Assembly (NCBI GenBank): GCA_029936425.1
Contig: JAPYSU010000010.1
Span: 14,091-78,090 of the forward strand
Direction: 5' to 3'
Length of the DNA stretch: 64,000 nt
DNA from: Litorimonas sp.
Lineage (GTDB): Bacteria > Pseudomonadota > Alphaproteobacteria > Caulobacterales > Maricaulaceae
The translations under genes and the position numbers were made by a program. The notes under the pieces were generated by a model. The model did not search any database. It worked only from the letters and a program-made list of their open reading frames with translations, and was not told the origin of the DNA. The number at the start of each line of letters is the position of its first letter. Position 1 is the stretch's first letter. Of the stretch, positions 17,285-25,310 are shown piece by piece.

Positions 17285-18460
17285 ATGTTTAGTTTTCTCA
17301 AACCCGCTGCGGGTCGCAGCGGTTTTTTTTCTGCGCCGCAAGCACAGCCGTCCGACACAAAAGCCGCGCAGCCTCTTATCGCTCTGCAGCTTTGCTCGGA
17401 GGCGCATTGGACGCCGCGTAATTTCTCTGCCCTGTGCCGAGAAGGCTTTGCGCGCAATCCCATCGTCTATCGCTGCGTCCGCCTGATTGCCGAAGCGGCG
17501 GCGAGCGTGCCTTTAAAACTGGAAGGAGACATATCGGCCTCAGAGTTTTTGACGCGCTCGCCGATAATGTCCAGCTCGACCGAAACGCTCGAAGCTTTTT
17601 ACGGTTATTTGCAACTCTCCGGAGAGGCCTATCTGGAGGCGCGAATGGTGGGCGGGGCGCCCGTTTTTCTTTCCGCCCTAAACCCCGGCGCCGTGACGGC
17701 GCTCCAAACCCGGACGGGCGCGGCAGCGGCCTGGGAGGTCGAAACGGCGGAAGGCGGAAAACGCCGCTTACGTCTTGATCCGGCCTCGGGCCGGTCTCCG
17801 CTCCTTTTCATGTGCCTGTTCAGCCCGCAGGACTCTGTCTCGCCCTTGCAGGCGGCGGCGCAGGCTGTCGACCTACATAATGAAGGCGGGCGATGGGCGA
17901 AGGCGCTGTTGGAAAATTCCGCTCGTCCCAGCGGCGCGCTCATTTACAAAGGCGTGAGCGGATCGGAGCATCTCACCGAAGATCAATTTGAACGCCTGAA
18001 ATCCGAATTGGACTCAGGTCATGCCGGGGCGCGTCATGCGGGTCGACCTCTAGTGCTGGAGGGCGGCCTTGATTGGAAATCCATGAGCCTGTCGCCAACC
18101 GATATGGATTTCATTCAGGCCCGCCGCGAAGCTGCCCGCGAAATCGCGCTCGCTTTTGGCGTGCCGCCCATGCTGCTCGGCCTGCCGGGCGACAATACTT
18201 ACGCCAATTACCGCGAAGCCAATCAGGCCTTCTGGCGGCAGACGATTATCCCGCTCGTCCGCAAAACATCGGATGGCCTCCAAAGCTGGCTCCGTCCCTG
18301 GTTTGACGACGCTCTCATAATTTCACCTGATCTGGAGAAAGTGCCCGCTCTGTCCGAAGACAGGAATACGCTCTGGCAAAGGCTGACAGCGGCTGACTTT
18401 CTTTCCAACAGCGAAAAGCGCGCCCTTGCCGGACTTTCGCCGAAGGGAGACACCGCATGA
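17285..18460 (+). CDS. GTA portal protein (gp3, HK97 family)
   Basis: A 391-residue HK97-type portal, close to the RcGTA length. Family features are NPIVYRCVRLIAEAAASVPL near the N-terminus, ENSARPSGALIYKG and the wing/clip region with MDFIQARREAAREIALAFGV followed by PPMLLGLPGDNTYANY. It forms the dodecameric gateway for DNA. The ATG at 17285 has AAAGGA at 17271-17276. The stop overlaps the gp3.5 start by four bases. Confidence 0.93.
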   Translation: MFSFLKPAAGRSGFFSAPQAQPSDTKAAQPLIALQLCSEAHWTPRNFSALCREGFARNPIVYRCVRLIAEAAASVPLKLEGDISASEFLTRSPIMSSSTETLEAFYGYLQLSGEAYLEARMVGGAPVFLSALNPGAVTALQTRTGAAAAWEVETAEGGKRRLRLDPASGRSPLLFMCLFSPQDSVSPLQAAAQAVDLHNEGGRWAKALLENSARPSGALIYKGVSGSEHLTEDQFERLKSELDSGHAGARHAGRPLVLEGGLDWKSMSLSPTDMDFIQARREAAREIALAFGVPPMLLGLPGDNTYANYREANQAFWRQTIIPLVRKTSDGLQSWLRPWFDDALIISPDLEKVPALSEDRNTLWQRLTAADFLSNSEKRALAGLSPKGDTA

Positions 18461-18723
18461 ACCAGAACAAAGCCTATTCTTTCAATCGCACGGTCACGCT
18501 CGGCATGTTGATAACCCTGTCCATTCAAACGGCGAGCGGTCTGATCTGGGCGGGCGGGGCCAATGCGCGGCTTGAAGCCGTGGAGACACAACTCGTGCTG
18601 CGTCAACCCTCTCTGGAGCGTGTTGCTCTGCTCGAAGGGCAGATGGATATGATACGGGAAAGTCTTGGACGGATTGAGCGGCAAGTCACTCTCAACGCCA
18701 TTGAAGCGGAGCGCCCGAAATGA
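18457..18723 (+). CDS. GTA gp3.5-like small protein
   Basis: An 88-residue protein with one hydrophobic N-terminal segment (VTLGMLITLSIQTASGLIWA) and a coiled C-terminal helix (LERVALLEGQMDMIRESLGR). RcGTA has a similar small gene, orfg3.5, between portal and protease. Its role is unknown. It overlaps both neighbours by four bases. Confidence 0.75.
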   Translation: MNQNKAYSFNRTVTLGMLITLSIQTASGLIWAGGANARLEAVETQLVLRQPSLERVALLEGQMDMIRESLGRIERQVTLNAIEAERPK

Positions 18724-19172
18724 GCGCCTCCCTTCGTATCAGCGGCTATGCCAGCCTGTTTAATCAGACGGACTTATCCGGCGACGTCGTGAGCCAAGGC
18801 GCGTTTGCCGCTTCGATACTTGCGCTGCCTGATGGACGTTTGCCGATGCTGTTCGGGCACGAAACGAGCGCGCCCATTGGAGTCTGGGACCGGGTGGTGG
18901 AAGATAGAACCGGACTCTTCGTCTCGGGACAATTAATCGGCGGTTCGGGAGAGGCGGGTCGAATAGCCACCCTCATCCGCCAAGGCGCGGTGTCGGGCCT
19001 GTCCATCGGGTACCGCGTTCGACGCTCCAGCCGTAATCAAACCGGGCGCCTCCTGACAGAACTGGATTTGTGGGAGGTCTCGGTCGTGGCTTTCCCCATG
19101 CTCCGCAGCGCGCGGATTACCCAAATTGACGATCTTTCACTCTCACAAAAAGGAAACATGGCTTATGCCTGA
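18720..19172 (+). CDS. GTA prohead protease (gp4, HK97 family U35)
   Basis: A 150-residue serine protease that processes the capsid during maturation. The catalytic histidine is in PMLFGHETSA (H47) and the serine in AVSGLSIGYRV (S95); an acidic residue in TELDLWEVSVVAFPM fits the third position. The domain begins at once with SGYASLFNQTDLSGDVV. Its end overlaps the capsid start by eight bases. Confidence 0.93.
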   Translation: MSASLRISGYASLFNQTDLSGDVVSQGAFAASILALPDGRLPMLFGHETSAPIGVWDRVVEDRTGLFVSGQLIGGSGEAGRIATLIRQGAVSGLSIGYRVRRSSRNQTGRLLTELDLWEVSVVAFPMLRSARITQIDDLSLSQKGNMAYA

Positions 19173-20355
19173 TTTAGAAACGAAGCATTTAAAAGCTGAT
19201 TTCGCCAAAACATTTGAGGCGTTCAAATCCGCCAATGACGAAAGACTGGCGGCGCTGGAATCCAAATCCTCGGATGGGGTTCTCGACGAGAAAGTGTCCC
19301 GCCTCAATGCCGCGCTGGACGCGCAATCCAAACAAATAGACAATCTGTCGATGAGCCTGTCCACCCCGTTGCAAGGCGGACGAAACAACAATGAGGCCAA
19401 GTCCGCTTGGTCCTCCTTCATCCGGACAGGCGACGCGCAGGCCCTTGCCTCGCTTGAAGGCAAATCTCTCTCCAGCACGGATGGGGAGGGCGGCTATATC
19501 GCTCCGCCGGAAACAGAGAGCCGGATTGACCGGGCGCTGACGGAAAGCTCGCCTTTCCGCTCTATCGCCTCCGTTCGGCGTATTGGGGCCGGATTATTTA
19601 AAAAGCCGGTCTCTTCCTCCGGCGCCGCGTCGGGCTGGGCCGGAGAAACCGACGCCCGGATCGAAACGCAGGCCCCGCAGCTCGAACTGCTCGATTTCCC
19701 TGCGGGCGAGCTCTACGCCATGCCTGCTGCGACGCAGGCGCTATTGGATGACGGCGTGGCCGATGTCGATCAGTGGCTTGCCGATGAGGTGAGGGACGTC
19801 TTTGGGGCGCAGGAAACCGCCGCCTTTGTTAGCGGAGACGGGGTCAATAAACCGCGCGGCCTGCTCGACTACGTTCAAGCCCCGAATGGCACGCAGAGCT
19901 TCGGCGAACTCGGCACTGTCAGCACGGGCACGGCCGGAGCGTTTGAGGCAGGCTCTCCTGTCGATGCGCTGCTTGATCTTATCTATGCGGGAAAGAGCCG
20001 GTACCGGGCCGGGTCGAGTTTTGTCATGAACCGCCGGACCGTAAATGAGATACGGAAATTCAAGGATGCCGATGGCAATTATATCTGGCAGCCCGCTGCG
20101 GAAGCCGGGCAGCCTTCAACTCTGCTCGGCTACCCGCTGGTCGAGGCGGAAGACATGCCGGATATATCCAGCGGAAACGCCGCCATTGCCTTTGGCGATT
20201 TCCGCCGCGGCTATCTGATCGTGGACCGTCAGGGCGTGCGCGTCCTGCGCGATCCCTATTCCGCCAAGCCTTACGTTTTATTCTACACGACAAAACGCGT
20301 CGGCGGCGGGGTGCAGGATTTCGACGCGATTAAGCTGCTCAAAGCCGCGGCGTAA
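19165..20355 (+). CDS. GTA major capsid protein (gp5, HK97 fold)
   Basis: A 396-residue major capsid protein, close to RcGTA (about 398). The first 110 residues are a charged helical delta domain (LKADFAKTFEAFKSAND) removed in RcGTA. The HK97 core follows: GGYIAPPETESRIDRALTES, then SGWAGETDARIETQAPQLEL and GDFRRGYLIVDRQGVRVLRD near the C-terminus. The ATG at 19165 (AAAAGGA at 19148-19154) is preferred; an in-frame TTG at 19126 is inside the protease gene. Confidence 0.95.
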   Translation: MPDLETKHLKADFAKTFEAFKSANDERLAALESKSSDGVLDEKVSRLNAALDAQSKQIDNLSMSLSTPLQGGRNNNEAKSAWSSFIRTGDAQALASLEGKSLSSTDGEGGYIAPPETESRIDRALTESSPFRSIASVRRIGAGLFKKPVSSSGAASGWAGETDARIETQAPQLELLDFPAGELYAMPAATQALLDDGVADVDQWLADEVRDVFGAQETAAFVSGDGVNKPRGLLDYVQAPNGTQSFGELGTVSTGTAGAFEAGSPVDALLDLIYAGKSRYRAGSSFVMNRRTVNEIRKFKDADGNYIWQPAAEAGQPSTLLGYPLVEAEDMPDISSGNAAIAFGDFRRGYLIVDRQGVRVLRDPYSAKPYVLFYTTKRVGGGVQDFDAIKLLKAAA

Positions 20356-20372
20356 GTCACGCTAGCTATACC

Positions 20373-20485
20373 CTGTCATTCCGCACGCCGCAGCGTAGCG
20401 GAGATGCAAGAGGTCGAGAGATTTAGAGCTTAATCAAAGGCAGCATCCAGTCTCTCGGTCTTCCGCGTCAAGCGCGGAGTGACAG
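20373..20485. repeat. MITE-like element with inverted ends
   Basis: A 113-base non-coding segment whose ends CTGTCATTCCGC (20373-20384) and GCGGAGTGACAG (20474-20485) are inverted copies with one mismatch in 12. Inside are imperfectly matching arms (CTCTCGGTCTTCCGCG near the right end). This is the build of the short dispersed palindromic elements found in many alphaproteobacterial genomes. It sits in the only large gap of the capsid-connector region. Confidence 0.65.
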
Positions 20486-20503
20486 ATACTTTCAATTTTT
20501 CAC

Positions 20504-20530
20504 AAGGTCGCCTTTCGGGCGGCCTTTTTT
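20504..20530 (+). terminator. Terminator-like hairpin between capsid and gp6
   Basis: AAGGTCGCC (20504-20512) pairs with GGCGGCCTT (20518-20526) across a five-base loop with one G-T pair and is followed by T residues. It lies after the capsid gene and 24 bases before the gp6 start. It could limit transcription of the tail genes unless read through. Confidence 0.6.
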
Positions 20531-20553
20531 ATTTCCATCATCAGGAGGACATT

Positions 20554-21117
20554 TTGATAACCGATATAACGCCCCCGCCCATAGAGCCGATCACGATTGA
20601 GGCGGCGAAGCTTTTTCTGCGTCTTGACCACAACGAAGAAGACGCGCTGATTAACGAGCTCATTCAGAGCGCGCGCGAGCAGGTCGAAACGCTTTGCCGC
20701 CAAAGCCTGATTAAACGTCCGCAGCGCGTCACCTTTGCCCCGCCGTTTAGCCGTAGTCTCTATCTGAACATTGCGCCGGTTCAATCCGTAACGGCGATGA
20801 CGCTCCACTTGGAGAATGGAGAGGATGAAACCGTGCCCTTGGATGATCTCAAGATCAATCTGCGTGCCACGCCTGCCAATATTCAGAAACAGACCTTAGG
20901 ACTTTGGAGTTGGCATCACCGCCCCGAAATCAAAGCAATCACCGTAGATGTGGTCGCGGGGTACGGCGAAAGCATTGACGATATTCCCATGCCGTTGCGT
21001 CAGGCCATGCTCCTGCTCATCGGGCAGGGTTATGAACACCGCGCGGGCAAAGACATGCCGGGCATTCCGATGATGGTCGATGCCCTTGTCATGCCTTATC
21101 GGAGCCTGAAGCTATGA
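20554..21117 (+). CDS. GTA head-tail connector (gp6)
   Basis: A 187-residue connector of the gp6 family, with the helix pair ITIEAAKLFLRLDHNEEDAL and LINELIQSAREQVETLCRQS characteristic of phage adaptors. It attaches under the portal. The start is set at TTG 20554, which has a perfect AGGAGG at 20543-20548. The frame is open back to 20479, but that part is the repeat and hairpin region. It overlaps gp7 by four bases. Confidence 0.87.
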   Translation: MITDITPPPIEPITIEAAKLFLRLDHNEEDALINELIQSAREQVETLCRQSLIKRPQRVTFAPPFSRSLYLNIAPVQSVTAMTLHLENGEDETVPLDDLKINLRATPANIQKQTLGLWSWHHRPEIKAITVDVVAGYGESIDDIPMPLRQAMLLLIGQGYEHRAGKDMPGIPMMVDALVMPYRSLKL

Positions 21118-21431
21118 TCGGGCAATTACGTACGCGGCTGGGCCTCTACGCGCCGTTTGTCGTCGCGGACGATCTCGGCGGAACCATCACCACCTGGAGC
21201 TTTCAGCACGCGCTCTGGGCGGCAATTAAGCCAAAGACTCTCTCGGAAACGCGCGAGAATGGACGGCTGAGTATTACGCAAAGTTACCTCGTCATCATCC
21301 GCTACCGCCGCGATTTCCCGGAACGTGCGCGGCTCATTTGGGGCGACCGGATATTGCGCGTCATTGCCGCCTCCGATCCTGATACGAGAGGCGAACGGCT
21401 TCACCTTATTTGCGAGGAGGAACGGCAATGA
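21114..21431 (+). CDS. GTA head closure protein (gp7)
   Basis: A 105-residue protein of the SPP1 gp16/HK97 head-closure type: IGQLRTRLGLYAP, then LWAAIKPKTLSETRENGRLS and ARLIWGDRILRVIAASDPD. It seals the connector to the tail. It overlaps gp6 and gp8 by four bases each. Confidence 0.87.
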   Translation: MIGQLRTRLGLYAPFVVADDLGGTITTWSFQHALWAAIKPKTLSETRENGRLSITQSYLVIIRYRRDFPERARLIWGDRILRVIAASDPDTRGERLHLICEEERQ

Positions 21432-21841
21432 GTCAGGAAGCAATAGCCAAAGCGGTGCATTCGGCGTTGTCGCAAAGTACCGCCATTCAGGACGCTCTTG
21501 GCACGCCGCCCCGTCTCTATGACAGCGCCCCCGAAGATCCCGTTTTTCCCTATCTCAGCTACGGCGCGATGCGCCGCGAAGATGTCGGCGGGGACGAAAC
21601 GCAGCTTCATTTACATCAGATGACTCTGCATCTCTGGTCGCGATATGCGGGGCGGGCGGAAGTTCTGGCTTTGCTGGCTCAGCTTGAGGCGGTGGTCACG
21701 GATTTGGACGGCCTCGCCGGGCATTTACTGACAGGCAGCCTCGTCAGCGCAACCCCGCTTTATTCCGACATCTTGCGCGCGCCGGATGGCCGAACCCATC
21801 ACGGCTTGCTGCGCCTGTCTTACCTTGTTCAAGCCCCCTAA
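21428..21841 (+). CDS. GTA tail terminator (gp8, DUF3168)
   Basis: A 137-residue DUF3168 protein (AIAKAVHSALSQSTAIQDAL, then PYLSYGAMRREDVGGDETQL). Members cap the tail tube at the head end. The ATG at 21428 is preferred over a GTG-like extension starting at 21410, and it overlaps the gp7 stop by four bases. Confidence 0.87.
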   Translation: MSQEAIAKAVHSALSQSTAIQDALGTPPRLYDSAPEDPVFPYLSYGAMRREDVGGDETQLHLHQMTLHLWSRYAGRAEVLALLAQLEAVVTDLDGLAGHLLTGSLVSATPLYSDILRAPDGRTHHGLLRLSYLVQAP

Positions 21842-21862
21842 TTTTATCGAAAGGAGCCTTCC

Positions 21863-22273
21863 ATGAGCGCTCAACGCGGACGGGATATGCTCGTCAAACT
21901 CAAACAGGAGGATGAGAGTTATGTCACCCTTGCCGGCTTGCGGACGAAAACGCTCCGCCTGAATGCGCGGGTCGTCGATGTGACGGACAGCGACTCGGCG
22001 CAAGGGTGGAAAGAACTCCTGCCCAATGCCGGGGTGAAATCTGCCGAAGTCTCAGGGCAGGGAATATTTCGTGACGCGGCGTCTGCCGCGCAGGTGAGAC
22101 AAGCCTTTTTTGAGCAAGACAGTTTGGAGTTACGGTTCCTTTTGCCGGGCTTTGGCCAGATTGACGGCGCGTTTCTGATTTCGACCCTGACCTATTCCGG
22201 CAGTTACCAAGGCGAGGCCGGGTTTGATATTACCCTGATGAGCGCCGGTGCGCCCGTGTTCAGCGCGCTATGA
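21863..22273 (+). CDS. GTA major tail (tube) protein (gp9)
   Basis: A 136-residue tube protein of the TP901-1 major tail family: RGRDMLVKLKQEDESYVTLA, then GLRTKTLRLNARVVDVTDSD and SAEVSGQGIFRDAASAAQV. Hexamers stack to form the tail tube. GAAAGGAG lies just upstream of the start. It overlaps gp10 by four bases. Confidence 0.92.
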   Translation: MSAQRGRDMLVKLKQEDESYVTLAGLRTKTLRLNARVVDVTDSDSAQGWKELLPNAGVKSAEVSGQGIFRDAASAAQVRQAFFEQDSLELRFLLPGFGQIDGAFLISTLTYSGSYQGEAGFDITLMSAGAPVFSAL

Positions 22274-22581
22274 GTCCGCATTCCCGAACCGTCCAATTGG
22301 GCAGAAAATCTTATTCTCTTCGTTTCACTCTGGCGGCGCTTCTTGTCCTCTCTCGCCGCTTGGAGTGTCCGGGGCCAAAGGCATTGTCCCGCTGCCTGCA
22401 AAGCCCCGATCGATCCGTGCGACTTACCACCGCGCGGGTCATGCTGGCCTGTCTGCTTTCCCCGGAAGATCTGACTCCGGGGAAGGCAGACAGAGTCGCA
22501 TTCAAGGCCAGCGAAACAGAATTGGCAGAGGTGATGAAGGTGATGGCGGACATGATTGAGGAGGCGTTCGAGAATGTCTGA
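22270..22581 (+). CDS. GTA gp10 tail assembly protein
   Basis: A 103-residue protein of the GTA gp10 family (RKSYSLRFTLAALLVLSRRL, then ARVMLACLLSPEDLTPGKAD). It is thought to be a tail assembly chaperone for the tape measure. It overlaps gp9 by four bases and gp10.1 by eight. Confidence 0.8.
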   Translation: MSPHSRTVQLGRKSYSLRFTLAALLVLSRRLECPGPKALSRCLQSPDRSVRLTTARVMLACLLSPEDLTPGKADRVAFKASETELAEVMKVMADMIEEAFENV

Positions 22582-22786
22582 AACAACGAAGTGGCCGTTT
22601 GAGACCTGGCTCCGATTGGCAGTTTTACAGATGGGCCAAACGCCTGAAAGCTTCTGGTCAATGGATGTCGCGGACTGGCTGACGCTCTGTAAAAGAGAGA
22701 GCGGCAAGGCGATGTCATCCGTTGATTTTGACGCCTTACAGAAACAATTTCCTGACGCGGAGGTCACAGATGACGGAGACAGATAG
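22574..22786 (+). CDS. GTA gp10.1 tail assembly chaperone
   Basis: A 70-residue protein (WPFETWLRLAVLQMGQTPES, then FWSMDVADWLTLC) of the type encoded just before the tape measure in GTAs and lambda-like phages. The ATG at 22574 is preferred over an opening at 22556. It overlaps gp11 by 17 bases. Confidence 0.78.
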   Translation: MSETTKWPFETWLRLAVLQMGQTPESFWSMDVADWLTLCKRESGKAMSSVDFDALQKQFPDAEVTDDGDR

Positions 22787-23180
22787 AGCGGCTCGGGCCG
22801 TCTCTGATTTCGATATTGAAGGGGCGGCTGATGCCGCAAACGACATGGCGCAGGCCTTCGAGAAAGCGGGGGATCGCATTTCAAATGCTCTGGAACGCGC
22901 CGCCCGAAAGGGGGAGTTTTCTTTCTCGAATTTAGCCGAATCCATTACGCGGGATCTGGCCAGATTGGCCGTGACAGAACTGATTTCAGACCCGCTTCAA
23001 TCCGTGTTCAACTCTGCCATTCAATCTATTTCAGGGCAGGGCAGTTCCGCGAAACCTTCTCCCATAAATGTCACGATGAATGTGTCTGGCGTTAGCTCCC
23101 CGTCGGAGTTCAAGAAGTCGGAAACACAGCTCGCGGCAGGTCTGTCGCGGGCGTTAAATCAGGGGCGAAAGCTCCTTTAA
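22770..23180 (+). CDS. GTA tape measure protein (gp11), short form
   Basis: A 136-residue helical protein: DIEGAADAANDMAQAFEKAG, then GEFSFSNLAESITRDLARLA, which resembles the conserved C-terminal part of GTA tape measures (a helix with LARLAVTELISDPLQSVF). The tape measure sets tail length. It is clearly shorter than RcGTA gp11, which I recall as about 220 residues. The ATG at 22770 lies within gp10.1. Confidence 0.83.
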   Translation: MTETDRAARAVSDFDIEGAADAANDMAQAFEKAGDRISNALERAARKGEFSFSNLAESITRDLARLAVTELISDPLQSVFNSAIQSISGQGSSAKPSPINVTMNVSGVSSPSEFKKSETQLAAGLSRALNQGRKLL

Positions 23181-23204
23181 AATTTTCCATTCAATGAGAT
23201 AATT

Positions 23205-23828
23205 ATGACGGAATTTCACAATGTCCGCTTTCCGATGTCGCTTGCCTTTGGGGCGAGTGGAGGGCCGGAATTTACCACACAGATTTCGCAGCTCTCTAGC
23301 GGGCAGGAATATCGTAACGCCCCACATGCTCTGCCGCGCCGGAAATTCGACGCAATCGCAGGGGTTAAGTCAAAGGAACAGCTTGCTGAATTAATACAGT
23401 TTTTTATATACCGAAAAGGACGGTTGCACAGTTTTCGCTTTTCCGACCCCTTTGACAATTGCTCCTGTTCTATAGAGAGAACGCCGTCAAACCTCGATCA
23501 GACCCTCGGGCAAGGCGATGGAATGACAACCAAGTTTCAACTTGTCAAAGACTATGGTGGTCTCGCGCGTCCTATCACAAAGCCTCTGGAAAATTCGGTT
23601 TTGATTGGCGTTGATGGGCAGTCGGTTTCACCGCCCGATATTGCCATAGATTACCTGACGGGGATCATAACTTTCGTCTCGCCGCCGACCCCCGGAGCCG
23701 TTCTTACAGCCGGCTTTTCTTTTGATACGGTCGTGCGGTTTGATACCGATTTTCTTGATATGACCTTGGAGGATTTCGGCGCCGGGCAGATGCGCAGCCT
23801 GCCTATGGTGGAGCTGCCTTATGCGTGA
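23205..23828 (+). CDS. GTA distal tail protein (gp12, DUF2460/TIGR02217)
   Basis: A 207-residue protein with the strong family opening FHNVRFPMSLAFGASGGPEF and then RKFDAIAGVKSKEQLAELIQ and HSFRFSDPFD. It forms the distal ring of the tail onto which the hub docks. It overlaps gp13 by eight bases. Confidence 0.92.
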   Translation: MTEFHNVRFPMSLAFGASGGPEFTTQISQLSSGQEYRNAPHALPRRKFDAIAGVKSKEQLAELIQFFIYRKGRLHSFRFSDPFDNCSCSIERTPSNLDQTLGQGDGMTTKFQLVKDYGGLARPITKPLENSVLIGVDGQSVSPPDIAIDYLTGIITFVSPPTPGAVLTAGFSFDTVVRFDTDFLDMTLEDFGAGQMRSLPMVELPYA

Positions 23829-24480
23829 CCTTTCTCCGGACTTAATTAATTCCCTTTCTCAGTCCGTTACGACTTTTTGCATGGCTTGGAAACTGGAGCT
23901 GAAAGACGGACGCGTCTTTGGATTTTCAGAGCATGACCGCGACCTCGTCATTGACGGCGTGACCTATTCTGCCGGGTCGAGCCTAACAGAATCTGAAGCT
24001 GAACATCGTCTTGGCTTTGCCTCTGACAATGGCGCGATTGAAGGCGTATTGGACGCGGCCTCAATTTCAGAAAGCGATATCACGGACGGTATTTTGCAAG
24101 AGGCCAAACTGTCCCGCCTGAAAGTCAACTGGCAGGACCCGACGCAATTTATTGTCATCTCCGTTGGCGACTTGGGACAGGTCACGACTCGCCGGGATCA
24201 TTATGAAATTGAGTGGCTCGGCCTGTCCCATAAGCTCGGCCGGTCGACGGGCCGCGTATTTTCAAAAAAGTGTGACGCCAGCTTTGGCGACGCGCGTTGC
24301 GGGGTGGACGCGTCGCAATTTCCGGACGGAACAGTTTGTCCGAAAACCCTTGAGGCCTGCCGCCATCAATTCGGCAATGTCATTAATTTTCGCGGTTTTC
24401 CCTTTTTGCTCGGTGATGACGGCCTTTATTCCGGCCCCAAGGAAGGCGCGCCCAAGGATGGCGGCTCACGTTATAAATGA
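23821..24480 (+). CDS. GTA hub protein (gp13, DUF2163), shortened
   Basis: The tail hub, a DUF2163 protein (CMAWKLELKDGRVFGFSEHD; HYEIEWLGLSHKLGRSTGRV). Four cysteines expected to hold an iron-sulfur cluster in RcGTA are present: C151 and C160 in CDASFGDARC, C173 and C180 in CPKTLEAC, followed by NVINFRGFPFLLGDD. Usual family members are near 290 residues; this one has 219 because the two cysteine pairs are only 13 residues apart. The start overlaps gp12 and the end overlaps gp14 by four bases. Confidence 0.9.
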   Translation: MRDLSPDLINSLSQSVTTFCMAWKLELKDGRVFGFSEHDRDLVIDGVTYSAGSSLTESEAEHRLGFASDNGAIEGVLDAASISESDITDGILQEAKLSRLKVNWQDPTQFIVISVGDLGQVTTRRDHYEIEWLGLSHKLGRSTGRVFSKKCDASFGDARCGVDASQFPDGTVCPKTLEACRHQFGNVINFRGFPFLLGDDGLYSGPKEGAPKDGGSRYK

Positions 24481-24920
24481 ACGACATTCAAAGGCGCGTC
24501 CTTACAGAGGCCAAGCGCTGGCTCGACACGCCCTATCAGCATCAGGCGAGTGAATGCGGGGCGGGATGCGATTGTCTGGGCCTTGTTCGCGGGATTTATC
24601 GCCGCCTCTATGGCGGGGAGCCTGTCGCCCCGCCGCCCTATACACCCTATTGGGCCGAACAATGCGGCGAAGAGACGTTGCGAAAGGCCGCGCGAGACTG
24701 GTTGATAGAAATCCCGAACGCCCAGGCCCGCCCCGGCGATGCCCTGTTATTCCGCATGAGCTTGGACGCACCTTGTAAACATATCGCCATTCTCTCTGCG
24801 CCGAACATTATCACTCATGCCTATTGGGGCCGCGCCGTGGTGGAGAGTTTTTTCGTTCCCTATTGGCAACGCCGTTGGGCCCACAGTTTCCGTTTTCCTG
24901 AGAAAGGTAACTATGAGTGA
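24477..24920 (+). CDS. GTA tail peptidase (gp14, NlpC/P60)
   Basis: A 147-residue NlpC/P60 cysteine peptidase predicted to open the peptidoglycan of the recipient. The catalytic cysteine is C33 in GAGCDCLGLVRG and the histidine is H102 in CKHIAILS. It normally runs directly into gp15; here the toxin-antitoxin pair separates the two. The stop codon region contains an out-of-frame ATG at 24913 that opens only 19 codons, possibly the old gp15 start. Confidence 0.92.
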   Translation: MNDIQRRVLTEAKRWLDTPYQHQASECGAGCDCLGLVRGIYRRLYGGEPVAPPPYTPYWAEQCGEETLRKAARDWLIEIPNAQARPGDALLFRMSLDAPCKHIAILSAPNIITHAYWGRAVVESFFVPYWQRRWAHSFRFPEKGNYE

Positions 24921-24998
24921 CAGCGTTTTGGTCTTGCAAATATGGATTTTACCTTTAAATATATCATCATGATACATTTAGTTTAGGCATTTAATATT

Positions 24999-25310
24999 AT
25001 GTGGGACCCGGCTACAGCGACAAGCGAACTTAATAAATTAGGGAATATGCTTAATCTTGATTTGGTTTTAACTGATCATGCAAAGGAACGACTCGATGAA
25101 AGAAACATTACTACAGGTGACATTCTACATATAATCAGAACAGGATTTGTGTATGACGCTCCGCAGCCTGCCTCACGCGATTATTACAAGTACGCAATAG
25201 AAGGTAGATCGCCGAACAGTAACGGGCGGACGATAAAATTAATTATAATCCCTGATGTCAAAGCTTGCGGTGTCAAGTTGATAACAATCATGTGGAAAGA
25301 TAAAACATGA
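24999..25310 (+). CDS. DUF4258 protein, putative toxin
   Basis: A 103-residue protein with the DUF4258 pattern: LTDHAKERLDERNITTGDIL, then HIIRTGFVYDAP and KLIIIPDVKACGVKLITIMW. DUF4258 proteins are commonly paired with a helix-turn-helix antitoxin and are thought to be RelE/MqsR-like toxins. It is visibly AT-richer than the GTA genes around it. Its stop overlaps the next ATG by four bases (ATGA). Confidence 0.78.
   Translation: MWDPATATSELNKLGNMLNLDLVLTDHAKERLDERNITTGDILHIIRTGFVYDAPQPASRDYYKYAIEGRSPNSNGRTIKLIIIPDVKACGVKLITIMWKDKT

Noticed and set aside
24913..24972. 19-codon open frame starting within the gp14 stop region
   Set aside because: Too short and without similarity to be called a gene; noted only as a possible relic of the old gp15 start.
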